DNA from: DASYKS01 sp031404815
GTDB lineage: Bacteria > Acidobacteriota > Thermoanaerobaculia > Multivoradales > UBA5704
Assembly: GCA_031404815.1 (NCBI GenBank)
Contig: JANNIH010000014.1
Coordinates: forward strand, 1-64,000
Length of the DNA: 64,000 nt
Direction: 5' to 3'
The translations under genes were made by a program, and so were the position numbers. The notes beneath the pieces are model-generated. The model was not told where the DNA came from. It saw only the letters and a list, made by a program, of their open reading frames with translations, and did no database searches. Positions 1-10,186 of this stretch are shown here, piece after piece; within the stretch, counting starts at the first letter, position 1, and each line of letters opens with the position of its first letter.

Positions 1-2
1 AG

Positions 3-185
3 AACCTCTCCGGCGCCGAAAAGGCCGACCTGTTCTTGAAGGCCCTGAACGGCGTTCTTCGAGTCCTAGATGAACAGCCCGGCGCCTTCATTGCCGTCGT
101 CAGTCGTAGTACTCCGAGGCTCGGAGCCGAAAGGGCAGAAGTTCGGGTGGCGCAGACCTTTGAGGGTTGGTCGCGCGGGAGGTAG
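3..185 (+). CDS. C-terminal part of a hypothetical protein cut by the window edge
   Basis: An open frame enters from the left edge and ends at TAG 183-185, giving about 60 residues. The composition looks protein-like: an amphipathic stretch near residues 4-23, then a hydrophobic strand around residues 27-33. I do not recognise a family. It converges on the minus-strand gene at 265-708. The short length means it could be a chance frame, but the sequence reads better than the overlapping frames. Confidence 0.4.
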   Translation, partial: NLSGAEKADLFLKALNGVLRVLDEQPGAFIAVVSRSTPRLGAERAEVRVAQTFEGWSRGR

Positions 186-264
186 TCTCCCGCTGGGGGC
201 TAATGGGACGACTCTTCGACCTGGAAACAACCGAACGGTGCCCCTCCCCTCGAAGCCTGAAACC

Positions 265-708
265 CTAACGACCCCAATGGGGCTGTACCTCTTCCTCTGG
301 CCACCGGGGAAGTACACGGCCGGGCCAGACACGCGAGTCGTCGTTCACGCATGTCGCACTGTACTCATGCCCCTCGATATCCATATAGCTGGCTCCAAGC
401 CACCGGACATTCGGGCGTACTCGAAGCGCGAACTGACCGTCGCGTGGAAGTGGGGGGAGCCTGACGGGGTTGCTCCATTCTTTCGTTTCAGTTGCCTTGT
501 CGGCCACTACGACGTTTAGCGCGGGTCCATTTCCGAGGTTCTGTAGGATCCATTGGCCGTCTCTGTCGTAGACAAAGGCGAGAACGGGCATCACCCCAGT
601 CACTGACGCCCGCTGCGTCTGTAGGAAGGACACGAGGAGTGATACGACGGATACCGCCAGGGCGAGAACGGAAAGAGCCCGCTCCGGGAGCTTCCACCAG
701 TTCCCCAT
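265..708 (-). CDS. membrane-anchored hypothetical protein
   Basis: This 147-residue protein has one N-terminal hydrophobic segment (about residues 10-30). The rest is a soluble domain carrying LQNLGNGPALNVVVADK and a C-terminal WPEEEVQPHW. The pattern of an N-terminal membrane segment followed by a strand with N-x-G-NGPALN recurs in unnamed bacterial proteins, from memory. The function is unknown. The soluble domain may be either periplasmic or cytoplasmic. A truncated phosphoesterase lies just upstream on the same strand. Confidence 0.6.
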   Translation of the reverse strand: MGNWWKLPERALSVLALAVSVVSLLVSFLQTQRASVTGVMPVLAFVYDRDGQWILQNLGNGPALNVVVADKATETKEWSNPVRLPPLPRDGQFALRVRPNVRWLGASYMDIEGHEYSATCVNDDSRVWPGRVLPRWPEEEVQPHWGR

Positions 709-820
709 TTTCGGCCCCTTTCATATGCGTACCAGGCATCGTGTCTGGCCGCTTGATACACGACGAGCAGACGAAGCACTTTCCGCGGCCGGTCGTGCCC
801 AATACATGTCATTGATTTGC

Positions 821-974
821 CGAGGTCCGGCCCGCGCCCCGCCACATTCAACTCCTCAACCTCCCGGACCAGCGCCGCGAGCGTTGCCCGACGATCCCAT
901 TTCTCGGCCGCCTTGAAATGCAGATCCGACAGATGCAGCCAGCGCAGCGGCCTCGACCCCACGTTCTTGCTCAT
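821..974 (-). pseudogene. N-terminal remnant of a calcineurin-like metallophosphoesterase
   Basis: From ATG 974 the first 51 residues read LRWLHLSDLHFK, the classic first metal-binding block (D-x-H) of calcineurin-like phosphoesterases. A helix follows, ending in GRGPDL near position 821. After that the frame continues to about position 600 with sequence unlike the family. The later blocks (GD, GNH, H, GH-x-H) are missing. I read this as a gene cut after its first motif. The neighbour at 265-708 may be one side of the deletion or insertion junction. Confidence 0.55.
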
Positions 975-1025
975 TTGTAGCGATCTTTTAAGGACCGGGG
1001 GGTTGGCGCAAGACCCGCACCCGTC

Positions 1026-1076
1026 TTGACCCCGCGGGTGGGCGGCTCATGATACGTGTTGGATACGTAGGAGGCG
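1026..1076. promoter_or_regulatory. candidate promoter/operator of a MazEF-like module
   Basis: A TTGACC box at 1026-1031 is followed 16 bases later by CATGAT (1048-1053). Two direct copies of GATACGT (1051-1057 and 1062-1068) lie 11 bp apart, about one helical turn. A GGAGG-like ribosome site precedes ATG 1080. Two same-face half sites in front of an antitoxin gene fit autoregulation, but this is inferred. Confidence 0.35.
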
Positions 1077-1079
1077 CCT

Positions 1080-1310
1080 ATGCACAAGAAACTCACCATC
1101 ACCGTCGATGAGCAGGTCTATGAGGGCCTGTACCGCGTGATCGGCCGGCAGAAGATCAGTCAGTTCATCGAGACTCTGATCCGGCCCCACGTTGCGCCTC
1201 AGGATCTGGCCGCCGCCTACCGAGACATGGCGGCGGATGAAGCTCGCGAGGCGGAGGCTCATGAGTGGGCTGAGGCCACGGCCAGAGATGTCGCCGATGA
1301 AGCGCGGTGA
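1080..1310 (+). CDS. MazE-like antitoxin
   Basis: The 76-residue protein starts with a strand (KKLTITVDEQVYEGL) typical of ribbon-helix-helix antitoxins. Its C-terminal half is acidic and Ala/Glu-rich, as in the toxin-binding tails of such proteins. A ribosome site (GGAGG) lies just upstream. The ATG of the MazF-like toxin at 1297 overlaps its last 14 bases, the usual coupled arrangement. The toxin is broken, so this antitoxin is probably a relic or acts alone. Confidence 0.65.
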   Translation: MHKKLTITVDEQVYEGLYRVIGRQKISQFIETLIRPHVAPQDLAAAYRDMAADEAREAEAHEWAEATARDVADEAR

Positions 1311-1482
1311 AGTCTGGTGGGTTGATTTCGATCCGTCGATAGGCGGCGAAATCCAGAAGAAGCGGCCTGCCATCATCGCGCCATCCGAGTCCAACTCGGA
1401 TTGGCCTTGTAGCTCTGCAAACGCTACCGACGCGCCTCACGGCGGCGGCGGCCCCGAAGCCGCCGTCCGGCCCCTTGAATGA
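1297..1482 (+). pseudogene. truncated MazF/PemK-like toxin
   Basis: From ATG 1297 the first ~28 residues match the start of MazF-type endoribonucleases (KRGEVWWVDFDPSIGGEIQK, then RPAIIAPS). After about position 1385 the reading turns into low-complexity Gly/Ala/Pro sequence and stops at 1480-1482. Families of this type run about 105-120 residues with further conserved strands, all absent here. The inserted or rearranged DNA after the break contains GC-rich inverted repeats. The toxin is therefore very likely inactive. Confidence 0.65.
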
Positions 1483-1710
1483 GTCCGGAATCTTGGACCG
1501 CCTGGAGCCCAAACCCACCTCCGCGGTCTCCCCCGGGAGGTGTGGTCCAACGGAATGCCCCGGAAAACGCCCCCCTCGTCCCGCCCCGGAGCCCTTTCGC
1601 CCCGTTCCGAAGCCGCCTTCTCAGAATCTCGATCTCACGGCCCGCCGCTTGCACCAGTAGCGTGCAGTAGTAGAGCCGTGACTGCGCAGGCCGCAGATGG
1701 GGAGCTTCGG
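1483..1710. other. intergenic stretch without a supported gene
   Basis: No convincing frame is visible. The stretch holds GC-rich short inverted repeats, including one with arms CCACCTCC and GGAGGTGTGG near 1514-1545. These may be the junction of the event that truncated the MazF-like gene. Confidence 0.4.
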
Positions 1711-3036
1711 ATGGGACCTCGAAAAGACAGGCTGAGCCGGCCGCGGATCGCATCTCCGTGTCGGCAGCGTTTAGATGCGATGCCGAAGGGTGACGCGGAT
1801 CGGCACTGTGTGCAGTGCGGTCGGCAAGTTTTTGAGTTCCGCTCTCCCCAGCCTCTCCGCTCCTGGACCCCACAGCGAACTTCGCCGGTCGGCGCCGCTC
1901 TGGCCGCTCTGGCCGCTCTGATCATTGCGTTCCTCGGGCACGGCCACGCGACCGCCCAGCCGGCTCCCAGGACACCGACCGCGATCAGCGCCGCCGGCGT
2001 CGGGTGGGAAACCCTCCCTGTGGGTGGCATCTCGGTCGAGGCGGATCCTCTCCGATGGGTGTTCGAGGAGAGCGCGCTGGTCGCGTTGGGCACCGTGGTC
2101 TCCTCGCGCAAAGTCGACGCGCAGGCCTTCGGCTCGGTGGTGACCGAGCTTCGGTTGAATCTGGTGTTGAAAGGGCGCGAGAGCCGCCGCAACGTGCGCG
2201 TCGTGCACTCGGGTGATTCGGAGGATGCCGGAGGCACCCGGTTGGCCACCGGCTCGCGCATTCTCGCGTTCTTGAAACCCGGAGAGGGAGCGACCGGCGC
2301 CCCCTCCGAGCGCGCCTACGAATCCACCGACTCCACCTTCGGCCTCAAATCCCTGCCCGACGCCGAGCGGTCCGCCTACCGCGAACGGATCGAGGCCTTG
2401 GCGCGCATCCCGCGCGATTCGGCGCCGCATCCCGCCGACCTCATGGAGTGGCTGGTGGCCACCGCGGAAGAGCCGCTCACCCGAAAGGCGGCGGCCGGCG
2501 AGATCCAAGAGGCGCTCGGATCGCTCGTCGAGTTCGCCCGCCGGCGCGGCACGTCGGCGGAACAGGCCGCAAGCGACCTGCGGACGATCGTCGCCCAACG
2601 GTTCGCCACCGGCCAGAGGCTTCGAACCGAACCTTCGCCGGCCCTCCTCGCCGCGTTTCTCTCCGCTGAGCAGCGGGAGCGGCTGAGCCGAGCGCTGTTG
2701 ACGAGCCCGACCCTCGACATCGCCGATCTCACGCTCTACGAGATCGTCAAACCCTGGGATCGAGAAGCCTCGCTCTCCTGGTTCGTCCGCCAGCTCCTCG
2801 AGGTGGACCCTCCGACGGATGCCGGGTTTCCGATCATGAACGCCCTCGCCCAAGAGGTTGGGGGCGAGAGCCTGCGAGCTCTGGTGAAGACGGCCAAGGA
2901 ACAGCTGATCGAGATCAGCGTGGACCGAACCTCCTACGGCTCCGCCGCGGCTCTCCGTCTCGGCGAGATCCGAGCGGCCTCGGTCGAAAAGAAGCTGCTG
3001 CGCGACTTCCGCCTGGCGCTCAGCCTGGCGGATTGA
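1711..3036 (+). CDS. membrane-anchored protein with N-terminal Cys-rich motif
   Basis: I choose ATG 1711 because GGGGAG lies 6-7 bases upstream and because the family motif starts just after it. The 441-residue product has C17, then DAMPKGDADRHCVQC with C33 and C36, resembling a small metal-binding motif seen before a membrane helix in Acidobacteriota and Planctomycetes proteins. A hydrophobic helix follows at about 60-77. The remaining ~360 residues form a probable extracytoplasmic domain. It begins with strands (ALVALGTVVSSRKVD, VTELRLNLVLKGRE) and ends in an Arg/Glu-rich helical part. The function is unknown. It stands alone, 190 bases before aconitase. Confidence 0.7.
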   Translation: MGPRKDRLSRPRIASPCRQRLDAMPKGDADRHCVQCGRQVFEFRSPQPLRSWTPQRTSPVGAALAALAALIIAFLGHGHATAQPAPRTPTAISAAGVGWETLPVGGISVEADPLRWVFEESALVALGTVVSSRKVDAQAFGSVVTELRLNLVLKGRESRRNVRVVHSGDSEDAGGTRLATGSRILAFLKPGEGATGAPSERAYESTDSTFGLKSLPDAERSAYRERIEALARIPRDSAPHPADLMEWLVATAEEPLTRKAAAGEIQEALGSLVEFARRRGTSAEQAASDLRTIVAQRFATGQRLRTEPSPALLAAFLSAEQRERLSRALLTSPTLDIADLTLYEIVKPWDREASLSWFVRQLLEVDPPTDAGFPIMNALAQEVGGESLRALVKTAKEQLIEISVDRTSYGSAAALRLGEIRAASVEKKLLRDFRLALSLAD

Positions 3037-3227
3037 GCCCTCTTCCCTCTGCGCCCTCGACGACCGGGTGGTGACCGGGTGGGAGGAGGCCTCCCGCTCC
3101 CTGCGCTCAAACTGCTATCTTTAGAGGCGTAAAACCGCGTGAGGCCTCCCTCCCGGGATCTCAACGCTCGCTTTTGATGCGGCCCGCGCGGCTTCCGATC
3201 CGAATCCGTTTCGAGGAGATTTTTCTC

Positions 3228-5975
<2,748 letters not shown>

Positions 5976-6035
5976 GTGGCGTACAATTGGGTTCCCATTC
6001 GGCGGGTTCGCCGGATGGAAGTCCGGGAGAAACCT

Positions 6036-6482
6036 GTGGCCAGCGCCAATGACGTTGCCGCCTACATCCTGCAGCAGCTCGGCTCCATCACCGCGATGAA
6101 GCTGCAGAAGCTCGTCTACTACTCGCAAGCCTGGTCGCTGGTGTGGGACGAGCGCCCGCTGTTCCAGGCCCGAATTGGGGCGTGGGCCAATGGCCCGGTG
6201 ATTCCGACACTCTACGCAGAGCATCGCGGCCAGTTCAAGGTCTCCACTTGGCCCAAGGGCGATCCGAACAAACTGAAGAGTAGCGAACGCGAGACGATCG
6301 ATGCGGTCTTGAAGTTCTACGGCGACAAGACCTCGCAGTGGCTCAGCGATCTAACACACCGCGAGCGGCCCTGGCTTGAGGCCCGAACCGGGCTCCTCCC
6401 TGGAGAGCGTGGCGAAGCGGTCATTACACTTGCCAGCATGGCGGAGTACTACGGGAGCCTGGGTGGGGCGCAAGGAGCGTAA
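6036..6482 (+). CDS. Panacea (SocA-like) domain protein, probable antitoxin
   Basis: The likely start is GTG 6036, with GGGAGA five bases before it (an in-frame GTG at 5976 abuts the aconitase stop). The ~148 residues carry the Panacea signature: MKLQKLVYYSQAW near residue 18 and the pair GAWANGPVIPTLY / LTHRERPW. Panacea domains occur in SocA-like antitoxins and in the PanAT toxin-antitoxin families, where they neutralise varied toxins. No clear toxin partner sits beside it: aconitase is upstream and a complete MazEF-like pair follows 62 bases later. It is either an orphan or its partner was lost. Confidence 0.75.
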   Translation: MASANDVAAYILQQLGSITAMKLQKLVYYSQAWSLVWDERPLFQARIGAWANGPVIPTLYAEHRGQFKVSTWPKGDPNKLKSSERETIDAVLKFYGDKTSQWLSDLTHRERPWLEARTGLLPGERGEAVITLASMAEYYGSLGGAQGA

Positions 6483-6532
6483 GAGCGACGAACGGAGCGC
6501 CCGCGGCTCACCAACGAGGTATGACCCGAGTT

Positions 6533-6545
6533 ATACTCGCACCCA
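6533..6545 (+). promoter_or_regulatory. possible -10 element for a leaderless antitoxin transcript
   Basis: TATACT at 6533-6538 lies only six bases before the preferred ATG 6545 of the antitoxin. That would place transcription start at about the A of the start codon. No Shine-Dalgarno sequence precedes this ATG. No good -35 box is visible. Confidence 0.35.
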
Positions 6546-6778
6546 TGAAAACCGCGATCTCCATCCCCGACGACCTCTTCGAGGCGGCCGATCAGCTTGC
6601 CAAGGGGATCGGCGTGTCCAGGAGCCAGCTCTATACCCGGGCGGTCGAGAGCTACGTTCGCGAACACAGCCGGGAGGCCATTTCGGCGCAAATTGAGCGC
6701 GTAGTCCAACGGGAAGGCTCCAAGCTCGACCCGTTCTGGATGGCGCTTCAGGCGACCGCGCTCGGCGAAGACTGGTGA
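6545..6778 (+). CDS. ribbon-helix-helix antitoxin of a MazEF-like pair
   Basis: From ATG 6545 (a more upstream in-frame ATG at 6521 is less likely) the protein has 77 residues. KTAISIPDDLFEAADQLA and GVSRSQLYTRAVESYV form the strand-helix-helix of a CopG/MetJ-like DNA-binding domain. The C-terminal part would bind the toxin. Its TGA overlaps the GTG start of the MazF-like toxin by four bases, giving translational coupling. The pair looks complete, unlike the broken one at 1.1-1.5 kb. Confidence 0.8.
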   Translation: MKTAISIPDDLFEAADQLAKGIGVSRSQLYTRAVESYVREHSREAISAQIERVVQREGSKLDPFWMALQATALGEDW

Positions 6779-7140
6779 TTCGCCGCGGGGAGGTCTGGTG
6801 GGCAAACCTGCCGATCCCGATCGGCTCTGAGCCCGGTCATCGGCGGCCGGTCGTCATCGTCCAGGCGGACAGCTTCAATGTCACCAGCCTTGAGACTTTT
6901 ATCGCCGTGGCGATCACCAGCACCGTGGGCTTGGCCGATCAGCCGGGCAATGTGTTTCTCTCCAAGAAAACGTCCGGGCTAGCCAAGGACTCCGTAGCGA
7001 ACGTCACTCAGTTGGTCACCGGCGATCGAAGCATGCTTTCGGAGTGCATCGGAGAACTCTCAGAGAGAGAACTTCGGCGGCTCAATGCCGGCCTGCGGCT
7101 CGTTTTGGACCTTGAAGCTGACTCCTGGCGAAATGCCTAG
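6775..7140 (+). CDS. MazF/PemK-family endoribonuclease toxin
   Basis: The 121-residue protein begins IRRGEVWWANLPIPIGSEPGHRRPVVIVQ, the conserved first half of MazF/PemK toxins, which cleave mRNA at short sites. The middle strand (FIAVAITST) and the segment KDSVANVTQLVTGDR follow in order, and the length is normal. It starts with GTG at 6775, overlapping the antitoxin stop as GTGA. Its end overlaps the start of a broken methyltransferase gene. I regard it as intact and under antitoxin control. Confidence 0.85.
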   Translation: MIRRGEVWWANLPIPIGSEPGHRRPVVIVQADSFNVTSLETFIAVAITSTVGLADQPGNVFLSKKTSGLAKDSVANVTQLVTGDRSMLSECIGELSERELRRLNAGLRLVLDLEADSWRNA

Positions 7141-7450
7141 CCTCCGCGGCTTCGCCGAGCACCTCCTCCGTCGATTTCGCGAAGCGCCCGATCGGGCCGA
7201 GAGCGAGAGAGCGCGGGTCAAAAGCGCGTTTACCCGGGCCTATCTGCTCAACCTCTGGGAGGACCCGGAATCGCGCTCCGGGCCGGGTTCGACGTTAGGG
7301 AGCACGGCGGCGCTGCGCGAGCAGGTCCCGGCGCTGTTTGCGGAATTGGGCGTCCGCTCGGTGCTCGATATCGGCTGCGGCGACTTCAACTGGTTCCGCA
7401 CGCTCGACTTGAGGGAAATCGATTACACCGGCGTCGAGGAGGCGCCAATG
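7133..7450 (+). pseudogene. N-terminal fragment of a class I SAM methyltransferase
   Basis: ATG 7133 overlaps the toxin stop. The first ~105 residues contain SVLDIGCGDFNWFRTLDL and then DYTGVE, the glycine-rich SAM-binding loop and second strand of class I methyltransferases. The family (about 200-270 residues) should continue with further strands. After position ~7440 the frame reads through unrelated sequence (to 7897 if followed). The coding signal thus ends abruptly. The breakpoint lies before the hairpin-rich DNA at 7546-7670. The gene is probably inactive. Confidence 0.65.
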
Positions 7451-7545
7451 CCGACAAAGCGATGGGGCTCTGGGAGCTGTAAGGCGGATGCAAAGTTCTC
7501 GACCGGCAGGAATCCCGACCGCAATGACTGTGTTCTATTCGACAA

Positions 7546-7575
7546 GGGCGGGCTTTTCGGGAGTTGGGCCCGCCC
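7546..7575. repeat. GC-rich hairpin
   Basis: GGGCGGGC at 7546-7553 and GCCCGCCC at 7568-7575 can form an 8-bp stem with a 14-base loop. It has no T tract. It lies in the debris between the broken methyltransferase and the next gene. Confidence 0.4.
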
Positions 7576-7634
7576 TGCGGGAGGTGGCAAGTCATCGCCT
7601 TCGTTCCGCGCTTCAATTCAGCTCCCTCTCCTCC

Positions 7635-7670
7635 CCCCGCATCGGATCCCTCCCCGGTGCGGGGCTTTTT
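7635..7670 (+). terminator. candidate intrinsic terminator
   Basis: CCCCGCA (7635-7641) pairs with TGCGGGG (7658-7664), followed by CTTTTT. It ends only 22 bases before ATG 7693, so it would separate the accessory patch from the epimerase gene or act as an attenuator. Confidence 0.55.
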
Positions 7671-7692
7671 GTCTGAACGGGACTCGAACCCC

Positions 7693-8664
7693 ATGCGAAT
7701 CTTCCTCACCGGCGGCACCGGCTACATCGGCAGGGTCTTGGCGCAGCGTCTGGTGGCCGACGGCCACGAGGTGCGCGCGCTCGTTCGGGCGACCAGCCAC
7801 CGGGGGCCACTCGAAGCGACCGGCGCCAAGCTGTTCGTGGGCGACATCACCGACCGGATCACGATGCGGGAGGGGATGTCCGGCGCCGATTGGGTGATCC
7901 ACGCGGCGGCGGAAGTGGCGATGGAAGGTTCGGCGGCGACTTTCCAAGGGGCGAACGTCCAAGGAAGCGAAAACGTCGCGTCGCTCGCGTCGAAACTGGG
8001 CGTCGGCCGCTTCCTGTCGGTTTCCTCGGTCGCCGCGTTCGGCGGCAGCCCCGACGACGGCTCGGCCGCGGACGAGTCGATGAAGCCGCGGAGCGCGCCG
8101 TCGATCTACAGCGAAACCAAGCTCGCGGGGGAACGGGCGATCCGCGAATGGGCCAAGCGCGGCCTGCGCGTCACGACCGTCTACCCCAGCCTGGTCTACG
8201 GCCCGCCGGGAAAGAAAGAAGGGGCGAACTCGATCCTGCGCCAGATCCTGCTCGGGCGGATGCCGGCGATCGTGGGCGGCGACCGCAAGACCTGTTGGGT
8301 CTACATCGACGATCTGGTGGACGGCATCGTCCGCGCAATGGAGCGCGGCGCGGTCGGCAGCGGCTACATCTTGGCGGGAGAGACGGTCACCCTGCGCGGT
8401 CTGTTCGAGAAGATCCGGGCGCAAGGCGGCGCGCCGCCGCCGAGATTCGAGCTGCCGCTCGGGGTTGCGCGAGCCGCCTTACCGGTCTTGCGCGGCCTCG
8501 CCCGGCTGCGCGGCCGGAAGGCGCCGTTCACCTCCGGCCAGCTCGAGAGCCTGGCGCGGCACTGGGCGTTTTCGGATGCGAAGGCGCAAACGGAACTCGA
8601 TTGGCACCCGCGGGGGTTGGATGAGGGGCTGCGGTTGACGCTGGCGTTCTTGCGCGGGGGTTGA
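7693..8664 (+). CDS. NAD-dependent epimerase/dehydratase (extended SDR)
   Basis: The 323-residue protein starts with the Rossmann signature GGTGYIG (G7-G13). It carries SSVAAFGG and the catalytic pair Y139-x-x-x-K143 in YSETK. The segment TVYPSLVYGPPG and the helix after it are those of the extended SDR group that includes NDP-sugar epimerases, dihydroflavonol reductases and 3-beta-hydroxysteroid dehydrogenase-like proteins. The substrate cannot be told from sequence. ATG 7693 was chosen because the Rossmann strand starts at residue 2. No partner gene is in the same transcript, and an inverted repeat follows it. Confidence 0.85.
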   Translation: MRIFLTGGTGYIGRVLAQRLVADGHEVRALVRATSHRGPLEATGAKLFVGDITDRITMREGMSGADWVIHAAAEVAMEGSAATFQGANVQGSENVASLASKLGVGRFLSVSSVAAFGGSPDDGSAADESMKPRSAPSIYSETKLAGERAIREWAKRGLRVTTVYPSLVYGPPGKKEGANSILRQILLGRMPAIVGGDRKTCWVYIDDLVDGIVRAMERGAVGSGYILAGETVTLRGLFEKIRAQGGAPPPRFELPLGVARAALPVLRGLARLRGRKAPFTSGQLESLARHWAFSDAKAQTELDWHPRGLDEGLRLTLAFLRGG

Positions 8665-8673
8665 CGGCAGTTT

Positions 8674-8786
8674 GGACCCCCCTCCTGTCCTCCCCCACAA
8701 GGGGGGAGGGACCCTTCGGCGAGCTTTGGCGACCAACGTGCGGGGGCGTCCTCCCCCCTTGTGGGGGAGGATCGAGGAGGGGCGTC
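8674..8786. repeat. large imperfect inverted repeat between two genes
   Basis: Two arms, about 8674-8709 and 8750-8786, are near reverse complements. Each carries the core CTCCCCC-ACAAGG/CCTTGT-GGGGGAG. The arm cores are themselves small palindromes. The element sits between the convergent epimerase and radical SAM genes. It could be a two-way terminator or a dispersed REP/MITE-like element. Similar GC-rich palindromes are seen in many genomes, but copies elsewhere in this genome cannot be checked here. Confidence 0.6.
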
Positions 8787-8805
8787 CGGTCGGCGCCTAC
8801 ACCCC

Positions 8806-10176
8806 CTACGCCCCGCCCTCAATAATCTCCTGATAAAACGTATCGCGCTGCCCCGCGGCGTTCATCTGGCACATCGGCACCATGTCCCCCTTGTGCGGCA
8901 GGCGGAAGACGCAGGCGGCCAGGCGCTGCTTGCCGAGATCGGTCTGCAGTTCGGCGGGGGCCATGAAGTGGTGGCTGGTGAGGGTGAGGCCGTCGATCCG
9001 AACCGCCCCGCGCAGGCGGTCGAGACCGAGGCCGAGGAGCGAGGTGCCGAGCTCTGCGCGCGCCCGTTCCCCCAGCCAACGGCGGACGGGCCCCAAGAAC
9101 CACCCCGGTGCGCTGCTCACCAGGCCGATCGCGCGCGCCGCGGCTTCGAGCCTCGTATCGTCGCGAAAGGCGGCTCCCCCCATCGGGCTCGAAAAGAAGC
9201 GCTCGACGATGGCCACGTCTTCGGGCAGCGGCCGGATCAGCTGGATCAACTTCGGCGCCTCGCCCGAACGCTCGACCGCGAGCATCGGCACGAAGCGCGT
9301 GCAGGCCGGGTGGCCGAAGTGGAGCGGCTCGGCCGCCGCTTCTTCGGAGAGCGCGAGGCCGAAATCGGCGGTCGCCTTGGCAATTTCCGCCCACAGCTCG
9401 GCCGGGGTCACGCCGACCAACTTCTTGCGCGTCCGTCCCACCTGGGCGAGCGGTTGGAAGCTGATCAGGCCGAAGGCATCCCGGTTCTTGACCGTCCAGC
9501 GGACGACGTCGGCGATCTGCGGCAGGTTGTCGCGGCTCACGGTGAGCGTGGTCGCCGCGCGCAGCGGCCGGCCGGTGGACTTGCGCGCCGCGCGGATCAT
9601 GGCCGCAAACTCGTCCCGCAAGTCCATCAGCTCCAGCTCGGAGGTCGGCGCGTGGTGCCCATCGCGGCCACGCTGGGTGATGTCGATGTGGATCGAGACC
9701 TCCGTCAGGCCCCCTTCGACCATCAGCCGTTCGAGCATCCCCGGCTGGCGGCGCAGGTTGTCGCCGTGAGTCATCACCATCGGCACGCCGCCGATCGAAC
9801 GGGCGTAGCGGAGGATTTCGATCAACTCGGGGAGCGGCCGGAGGGTGACTTCACCGTCGGTGATCTGGATGTTGCTCTTCGGACCGAGGTGGGCGCGCAA
9901 GGCGTCGAGCTGGCGGAGGATCGCCGCGGTCGGCAGGGCCGGGACGTGGTTGGCGTCTTTGCCCAGGTAGCAGCCGGTGCAGGCGAAATCACAGCGCGGC
10001 TGGATGCCGATCGTGGCCCCGCAGCCGGTCGCCTTCTGGCCGAGCCCCTGGCCGGGTAGACGGAGCTCGGGGGAAAGCTCCGCCCAACGGGCCTTGAGGA
10101 GCGTTCTTTTCTCTAACGTCGCCGGGTGGCGCAGCAGCTCGAGCGCCCGGCCCAGGGTACCTGTCTCTCCGCGCAA
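8806..10176 (-). CDS. radical SAM domain protein
   Basis: The 456-residue protein has a C62-x-x-x-C66-x-x-C69 motif (CDFACTGC), the ligand set for the [4Fe-4S] cluster that splits S-adenosylmethionine. A TIM-barrel order follows: ITDGEVTLRPLPEL (the GE motif), VSIHIDITQRGR, then ATTLTVSRDNLPQI. The C-terminal third, with conserved His and Cys (for example HPACTRFV, PMCQMNA), could hold a second cluster or substrate site. The subfamily is uncertain. It resembles uncharacterised radical SAM proteins, not a named one. The DUF547 gene lies immediately upstream on the same strand, so co-transcription is likely. Confidence 0.85.
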   Translation of the reverse strand: MRGETGTLGRALELLRHPATLEKRTLLKARWAELSPELRLPGQGLGQKATGCGATIGIQPRCDFACTGCYLGKDANHVPALPTAAILRQLDALRAHLGPKSNIQITDGEVTLRPLPELIEILRYARSIGGVPMVMTHGDNLRRQPGMLERLMVEGGLTEVSIHIDITQRGRDGHHAPTSELELMDLRDEFAAMIRAARKSTGRPLRAATTLTVSRDNLPQIADVVRWTVKNRDAFGLISFQPLAQVGRTRKKLVGVTPAELWAEIAKATADFGLALSEEAAAEPLHFGHPACTRFVPMLAVERSGEAPKLIQLIRPLPEDVAIVERFFSSPMGGAAFRDDTRLEAAARAIGLVSSAPGWFLGPVRRWLGERARAELGTSLLGLGLDRLRGAVRIDGLTLTSHHFMAPAELQTDLGKQRLAACVFRLPHKGDMVPMCQMNAAGQRDTFYQEIIEGGA

Positions 10177-10186
10177 CCGAGTGCCC

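Noticed and set aside
70..519. 149-residue forward frame near the left edge
   Set aside because: It overlaps the better minus-strand gene 265-708 and lacks a ribosome site.
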